DNA of 64,000 bases from Chloroflexota bacterium. Lineage in GTDB: Bacteria; Chloroflexota; Dehalococcoidia; Lucifugimonadales; UBA2985. Shown piece by piece: positions 60,196 to 64,000 of this stretch. The stretch spans positions 62,001 to 126,000 of the forward strand of contig JAPPHY010000007.1 in NCBI GenBank assembly GCA_028877205.1, read 5' to 3'. The position numbers were made by a program, and so were the translations under genes. The notes under the pieces are model-generated. The model was given only the letters and a program-made list of their open reading frames with translations, did not search any database and was not told the DNA's origin. Each line of letters starts with the position of its first letter. Positions within the stretch are counted from its first letter, which is position 1.

Positions 60196-61479
60196 ATGGA
60201 GGGAACAGGCATCATCGCACACAGAAAGACGGTAACGGACGACGGGCTTCGCATCCTCACCTCTCGCATGCCTCACACGCAGTCGGCGAGCATAGTGCTC
60301 TACGTAGGCGCGGGCTCGCGCTACGAGTCGCCGGAGGAGGCGGGCATATCACACTTCGTGGAGCACATGTGCTTCAAGGGCACGCCCCGGTACCCGACGT
60401 CGAAGGACATCTCGGAGGCCATCGAGGGTGTGGGCGGCGTCATGAACGCCTCGACGGATCGGGAGCTCACCGCCTACTGGTGCAAGGTGCCCGTGACCCA
60501 CTTCCACGATGCGCTCGACGTCCTGGCCGACATGGTCCGGGAGCCCATCTACGACGCGGACGAGATCGAGAAGGAGCGGCAGGTCATTCTGGAGGAGCTG
60601 GCCATGACCTACGACGTGCCCAGCTACCGCGCCGAGCTGCTCATCGACGAGGTGATGTGGCCCGACCAGCCGCTCGGCAGGGACGTCGGAGGCACCCGCG
60701 ACTCGGTGGCCGGCATCACGCGCGACATGATGCTGGACTACATGTGCCGGCAGTACACCCTCCCCAACCTGGTGGTCTCCATCGCCGGCAATATCCACCA
60801 CGACGAGGCTATCGAGGCCGTCGAGAACCGCTTCCGGGGCTGGGCCGGCCACTCGCCGGGTAACTGGATCCCAGCCGACGACGGCCAGGCGTCGCCCTCG
60901 TTCGGGATGGAGCGCCGCAAGACCGAGCAGGCCCACCTCTGCGTCGCCGTGAAGGGGCTGTCGTCGTCGCACCCGGACAGGTACGCGCTGGACCTGCTGA
61001 ACGCCATCCTCGGCGAGGGCATGAGCAGCCGCCTGTTCCTGGAGCTGCGCGAGAAGCGCGGCCTGGTCTACGACGTCCACTCGACCGTCAGCCACCTGAA
61101 GGACTGCGGCACGTTCACCGTCTACGCCGGCATGGACCCGAAGAACGCCCGCACGGCCGTCGGGAGCATCCTGGATGAGCTGGACCGCGTCAAGAGCGGG
61201 GTGCCGGAGGAGGAGCTGCACAAGGCCAGGGAGTACCTCAAGGGCAGGCTGGTGCTGCGAATGGAGGACAGCCGCAGCGTGGCCGCCTGGCTTGGGGCGC
61301 AGGAGCTGCTCACGAACCGGGTGCGCACGGTCAAGCAGGTGCTGTCGCAAGTGGACGCGGTGACGACGGACGACGTGCGGCGGGTCGCGAACGAGCTGCT
61401 GGTGACGGAGAAGCTGAGCACGGCGATCGTGGGGCCGTTCCGCAGCGAGCGGCCGTTCCAGTCGCGGCTGCGGATCTAG
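60196..61479 (+). CDS. M16-family zinc peptidase (processing peptidase-like)
   Basis: 427 residues from the ATG at 60196, chosen because the promoter start site lies downstream of the GTG at 60154. The inverted zinc motif HFVEH lies at residues 53-57 (GISHFVEHMCFKGT), with the downstream glutamate in the EEL/ELAMTY block. The middle LLNAILGEGMSSRLFLELREKRGLVYDVHST is the R/Y-containing substrate segment. Bacterial homologues of the mitochondrial beta-MPP degrade peptides; no partner subunit is adjacent. Confidence 0.93.
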   Translation: MEGTGIIAHRKTVTDDGLRILTSRMPHTQSASIVLYVGAGSRYESPEEAGISHFVEHMCFKGTPRYPTSKDISEAIEGVGGVMNASTDRELTAYWCKVPVTHFHDALDVLADMVREPIYDADEIEKERQVILEELAMTYDVPSYRAELLIDEVMWPDQPLGRDVGGTRDSVAGITRDMMLDYMCRQYTLPNLVVSIAGNIHHDEAIEAVENRFRGWAGHSPGNWIPADDGQASPSFGMERRKTEQAHLCVAVKGLSSSHPDRYALDLLNAILGEGMSSRLFLELREKRGLVYDVHSTVSHLKDCGTFTVYAGMDPKNARTAVGSILDELDRVKSGVPEEELHKAREYLKGRLVLRMEDSRSVAAWLGAQELLTNRVRTVKQVLSQVDAVTTDDVRRVANELLVTEKLSTAIVGPFRSERPFQSRLRI

Positions 61480-61500
61480 CGCGCACCGAACCTTCGAGCG

Positions 61501-62316
61501 CTACGACTGGTTCGATGTTACTGTTGTCTGCCCATCCCCGCGGATGGCGATTATCACCGACTCCAGCCATCCTATGAGGGTAGCCAGTTGAGATTCATCC
61601 AGACTGTGCTCCGTTCGACACGCGAGCTCGCCAATCCCGCCTATGGGAACGAAGAGACCCGTACTTAGGGCATCGCTTCTGAGGGACTCGATGACCTCTT
61701 CGGGAACGTTGGTCTTCCTGCGAAGCATCTTGAAGTCCGTGTAGATGTCCTGATTGTACTTGGCGGGCGGATAGCCCGTGCAGACCGTCACTTTCTCGCC
61801 GTTGGAGTTAAGCCTGAGCGAAAAGCCTGACCTGCCCCAATAGACACCCATTCCGTTTCGCATACCAAGCTCAAGAACCTTCTCGTAGACTGCTCTCGCG
61901 CTTTCGTTCAATGCCCGCAGGAAGTCCGTCTCGTTGGCGCGAATCTGGTTGCGCTTGAATTCCTCGGCTGCTTGGCTGTCCTCCGGCTGAAGCGCAGCTG
62001 TCTGCTCGATGACGCCCGGCGTCACGTCAACACCAGGCATGACCTGAAGCACAGCCTCAACTTGCTCTGACTCAATCTGAAAGAACTCACGATATGGGTG
62101 TACTCTGTTCGGGCCGAAGGCAATGTGTAGCGCATTCTCGACCTGAGACGCTTCTATGCCCTCAAGCTGGCGCGCTATTGTGCACTCAAATGGTAGCGGC
62201 ACACCCGTGGAGAAGAGCTCGGCCATCCTGGGTTGTACGTCATTCCTCTGGGTCAGGCCGATCTTCACGATCCCAGGCATCGCCGGGTTGGTGAGCACGT
62301 ACACAATGTTGGGCAT
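61501..62316 (-). CDS. GIY-YIG nuclease-like (T5orf172/MUG113) protein
   Basis: 271 residues from the ATG at 62316 after GGAGGAAGG; the track start at 62442 is further upstream. Residues 1-95 are a T5orf172-type GIY-YIG domain: MPNIVYVLTNPAMPGIVKIGLTQRNDVQPRMAELFSTGVPLPFECTIA, RVHPYREFFQIE. The rest (120-271) is a helical domain with YNQDIYTDFKMLRRKTNVPEEVIESLRSD. Possibly a phage- or MGE-derived nuclease; activity unproven. More AT-rich than the M16 gene. Convergent with M16, 21 bp apart. Confidence 0.8.
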   Translation of the reverse strand: MPNIVYVLTNPAMPGIVKIGLTQRNDVQPRMAELFSTGVPLPFECTIARQLEGIEASQVENALHIAFGPNRVHPYREFFQIESEQVEAVLQVMPGVDVTPGVIEQTAALQPEDSQAAEEFKRNQIRANETDFLRALNESARAVYEKVLELGMRNGMGVYWGRSGFSLRLNSNGEKVTVCTGYPPAKYNQDIYTDFKMLRRKTNVPEEVIESLRSDALSTGLFVPIGGIGELACRTEHSLDESQLATLIGWLESVIIAIRGDGQTTVTSNQS

Positions 62317-62436
62317 AGTCCTTCCTCCTGCCTGACCTAGAACGTCTTCCCAATAGTTGTACCACCTCCTGCACAAGCGGCACAAGCGACAAATCGTAAC
62401 CGGAGAAGCCCCGGACCGAATCTCCGCTAATGGGTA

Positions 62437-62482
62437 TTGCATTCCCTGTTTAATTGTCGTAAACTAGTTTGTGTTACAAACT
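62437..62482 (+). promoter_or_regulatory. Promoter and operator of the membrane/wHTH operon
   Basis: TTGCAT, 17 bp, TAAACT (62437-62465), immediately followed by a perfect palindrome AGTTTGT-GTT-ACAAACT at 62466-62482. A repressor bound here would cover the start site; the winged-helix protein at 63155 is the candidate. Confidence 0.68.
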
Positions 62483-62525
62483 CGACGGGCAATTCAAGAC
62501 CCGGACAATGCCAAGGAGGTGCGAC

Positions 62526-63158
62526 ATGCAGGAGTCAAGCGGAGAGGCGAGAGCGCCCTCACCGAGCGAGAGCTGGCAGACCATCCATTCAACGATGGAG
62601 GCGGCCCGCAGCTCAATGTACCTCGCAGGGACAACGACCATAATCCTGCTCTGGGGCGCAATTGCGTCCCTGGGGTTCTTGTCTCAGCACGCCATTGCGA
62701 CGCTTGCGCCGGAGTTTGCGGCCGACCGTCCCTGGTTCCCCGGGCCGCTGTGGGTTGCCTTGGCAGCGGTAGGCACTATAGCCAGCGCCATCATCGGGCA
62801 CCGCGCCGGCAGAGACAGCGCGATCGGCGGCGCGATGCGCAGCGCAGGAATCAGGGTGTTCCTCTTCTGGCTCGCGGTGCTGGCGGCGGCATTCGCCATC
62901 CCGGCAGCGGCGGGACTCTGGAACGCGGACGGAGCGGAGAGAATACCCGGCGTCACCATAGGCATTGTGGCACTCGGTCACGTCCTGTTCGGCATCATGG
63001 TGCGTCCGGCGATCGCGGTGGTGGGCGTCGGATTAGCGGCGGCGTACTACATCCCCAACAGCCTCGCGGGCGACGCCGCGCCGGTAGTGACGGCAGTTGC
63101 CCTATTGATGCTGGTCACAGTGAGCGCGGTATGGCTGCGCAGGAGCGGCGCGCTGTGA
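62526..63158 (+). CDS. Multi-pass membrane protein of unknown function
   Basis: 210 residues from the ATG at 62526 after GGAGG; the track start at 62469 overlaps the operator. Six hydrophobic segments: LAGTTTIILLWGAIASLGFL, PGPLWVALAAVGTIASAIIG, VFLFWLAVLAAAFAIPAAAGL, VTIGIVALGHVLFGIMV, AIAVVGVGLAAAYYIP and VVTAVALLMLVTVSAVWL. The start GTG of the regulator is inside its stop codon (GTGA). Membrane protein and winged-helix pairs of this type are common in the phylum, function unknown. Confidence 0.8.
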   Translation: MQESSGEARAPSPSESWQTIHSTMEAARSSMYLAGTTTIILLWGAIASLGFLSQHAIATLAPEFAADRPWFPGPLWVALAAVGTIASAIIGHRAGRDSAIGGAMRSAGIRVFLFWLAVLAAAFAIPAAAGLWNADGAERIPGVTIGIVALGHVLFGIMVRPAIAVVGVGLAAAYYIPNSLAGDAAPVVTAVALLMLVTVSAVWLRRSGAL

Positions 63159-63463
63159 TCGACGACGGGGCCCTGGATGAGACCATCCACCAGTCCACCC
63201 GGCTACGCATCATGACGATGCTGGTCTCCATGCCGGAATCGGACAGGCTGGCCTACGGGTTCATTCAGAAGACGCTGGACCTGACCGGCGGCAACCTGAC
63301 CACCCACCTGCGCAAGCTGGAGGACGCCGATTTCCTGGCGATAACGAAGGAGTTTCGGGACTCCAAGCCGCAAACGTGGATACAGGTGACGCCGGCTGGC
63401 CGACGGGCCTTCGCCGACTACCTCTCCAACCTGCAGAAGGCGCTGAACTGGCGGCCGGGCTAG
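63155..63463 (+). CDS. Winged-helix transcriptional regulator (HTH_34/ArsR-like)
   Basis: 102 residues from the GTG at 63155 that overlaps the membrane protein stop; an ATG at 63131 is the alternative. DETIHQSTRLRIMTMLVSMPESDRLAYGFIQKTLDLTGGNLTTHLRKLEDADFLAITKEFRDSKPQTWIQVTPAGRRAFADYLSNLQ is the full HTH_34 winged helix. It likely represses its own operon through the palindrome at 62466-62482. It ends 4 bp into the mgtE stop, convergent. Confidence 0.9.
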   Translation: MIDDGALDETIHQSTRLRIMTMLVSMPESDRLAYGFIQKTLDLTGGNLTTHLRKLEDADFLAITKEFRDSKPQTWIQVTPAGRRAFADYLSNLQKALNWRPG

Positions 63464-64000
63464 ACCAGCCACTCGATGAGCAACGCGGCCAACCCCAGGA
63501 ACATCAGGAAGCCGAGCACGTCCGTAAACGTGGTCACGAAAATCGCGGAGGACACAGCCGGGTCCATCTTCAGACGGCGCAGCAGAAGCGGCACGCCGCT
63601 GCCCGCCAGACCCGCCACGACCATGTTGCCCAGCATCGCCGCTCCGACCACCGCGCCGAGCACCGGAGTCCCCATCCACATGTAGGCCACCGCTCCCACG
63701 ACTGCCGCCAGAAGCAGGCCGTGCAACAGCCCGAGCAGCAGCTCGCGAGCCACCAGCCTCATGCCGCGCGTGCTGCTCAGCTCGCCGAGCGCCATGCTTC
63801 GCACCACCAGCGTCAGCGTCTGCGTGCCAGCGATGCCACCCTGTCCCGCCACAATCGGCAGGAACACGGCGAGCGCCGCCACGCGCGCGATCGTCGACTC
63901 GAAGAAGCTGATCACAAGAGCCGCCAGAAACGCCGTGCCCAGGTTGATGTACAACCAAGGCAAGCGGCTTCGCACCGAGCTGCCGAAAGGCCCCATCACT
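63460..64000 (-). CDS. mgtE: Magnesium transporter MgtE, C-terminal membrane domain (5' part outside window)
   Basis: About 180 residues of the C-terminal domain are in the window; the start lies to the right. RLPWLYINLGTAFLAALVISFFESTIARVAALAVFLPIVAGQGGIAGTQTLTLVVRSMALGE is the MgtE pore-lining block, and five hydrophobic segments follow to IEWLV. The channel imports Mg2+. The cytoplasmic N and CBS domains cannot be seen. Its ATG in the track (63999) is not the gene start. Confidence 0.9.
   Translation of the reverse strand, partial: VMGPFGSSVRSRLPWLYINLGTAFLAALVISFFESTIARVAALAVFLPIVAGQGGIAGTQTLTLVVRSMALGELSSTRGMRLVARELLLGLLHGLLLAAVVGAVAYMWMGTPVLGAVVGAAMLGNMVVAGLAGSGVPLLLRRLKMDPAVSSAIFVTTFTDVLGFLMFLGLAALLIEWLV

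Noticed and set aside
1-64000. tRNA, rRNA genes or CRISPR arrays
   Set aside because: No cloverleaf T-loop pattern with a matching acceptor end, no rRNA-like conserved sequence and no regularly spaced repeats were found by eye.

Overview
The window is a GC-rich bacterial chromosome segment with core genes packed on both strands and small, visibly more AT-rich accessory islands set between them. I infer Chloroflexota, most likely Dehalococcoidia (SAR202-like). The basis is circumstantial: OFA-type MFS transporters starting FYGWW, an inositol-phospholipid gene set, lipoproteins with Pro/Thr tails and plant-type LTGEIP leucine-rich repeats, a GAAC-N4-GTTC LexA box, and recurrent REP-like hairpins. 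No 16S or tRNA gene is present to confirm this. Many promoters match TTGACA-17-TATAAT closely.

Layout. 1-1592: island with a DarT-like ADP-ribosyltransferase gene and a DraG-type ADP-ribosylglycohydrolase gene cut by the window edge (absent from the ORF track). 1677-5373: thrS, nfi, and prfB with its programmed +1 frameshift. 5384-8191: phage-flavoured island (interrupted small phage-type gene, DNA methylase fused to HNH, zinc-ribbon protein, two-TM protein) bounded by 44-bp direct repeats of the 3' end of the adjacent MFS gene. 8148-12354: MFS, CDP-alcohol phosphatidyltransferase, PimA-like glycosyltransferase and inositol-1-phosphate synthase, an inositol lipid operon. 12555-15133: yceD-rpmF-fabD-nusB-acpP. 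15390-16061: HAD phosphatase flanked by REP-like hairpins. 16175-22881: proS, zinc-finger protein, aldo/keto reductase, EVE protein, lexA, mazG, leuB. 23014-25436: ATP-grasp and alpha-E pair. 25459-34077: amtB, then a long minus-strand operon pdxS-pdxT-GNAT-R3H ATPase-tmk-DUF3052-like-amidohydrolase-thpR. 34207-35454: Fic gene with a dense multi-half-site operator. 35649-44900: MFS, uvrA, dxs, a solute-binding lipoprotein and a GPP34 (GOLPH3-like) protein. 44962-49683: DrrAB-like exporter, alcohol dehydrogenase, small proteins, osmC. 49808-52279: osmC remnant and a putative HExxH metallopeptidase lipoprotein. 52480-56404: argF-der-plsY-gpsA. 56420-58068: LRR lipoprotein inserted between the gpsA 3' end and an 84-bp copy of that end. 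58125-64000: Abi_2/HEPN protein, two acetyltransferase-region genes, M16 peptidase, GIY-YIG protein, a membrane protein with its winged-helix regulator, and the end of mgtE.

The most notable pattern is that two unrelated cargo islands (5.4-8.1 kb and 56.4-58.0 kb) each sit directly downstream of a host gene stop codon and are closed on the far side by a degenerate copy of that gene's 3' end, as attL/attR pairs would be, with no recombinase inside. A third cargo gene (50.2 kb) lies beside a decayed partial copy of osmC. Together with the DarT/DraG pair, the Fic, Abi_2 and GIY-YIG genes and the methylase-HNH operon, the window looks like a core chromosome repeatedly colonised by small defence or surface-protein cassettes. 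The mechanism and the anti-phage roles are inference.
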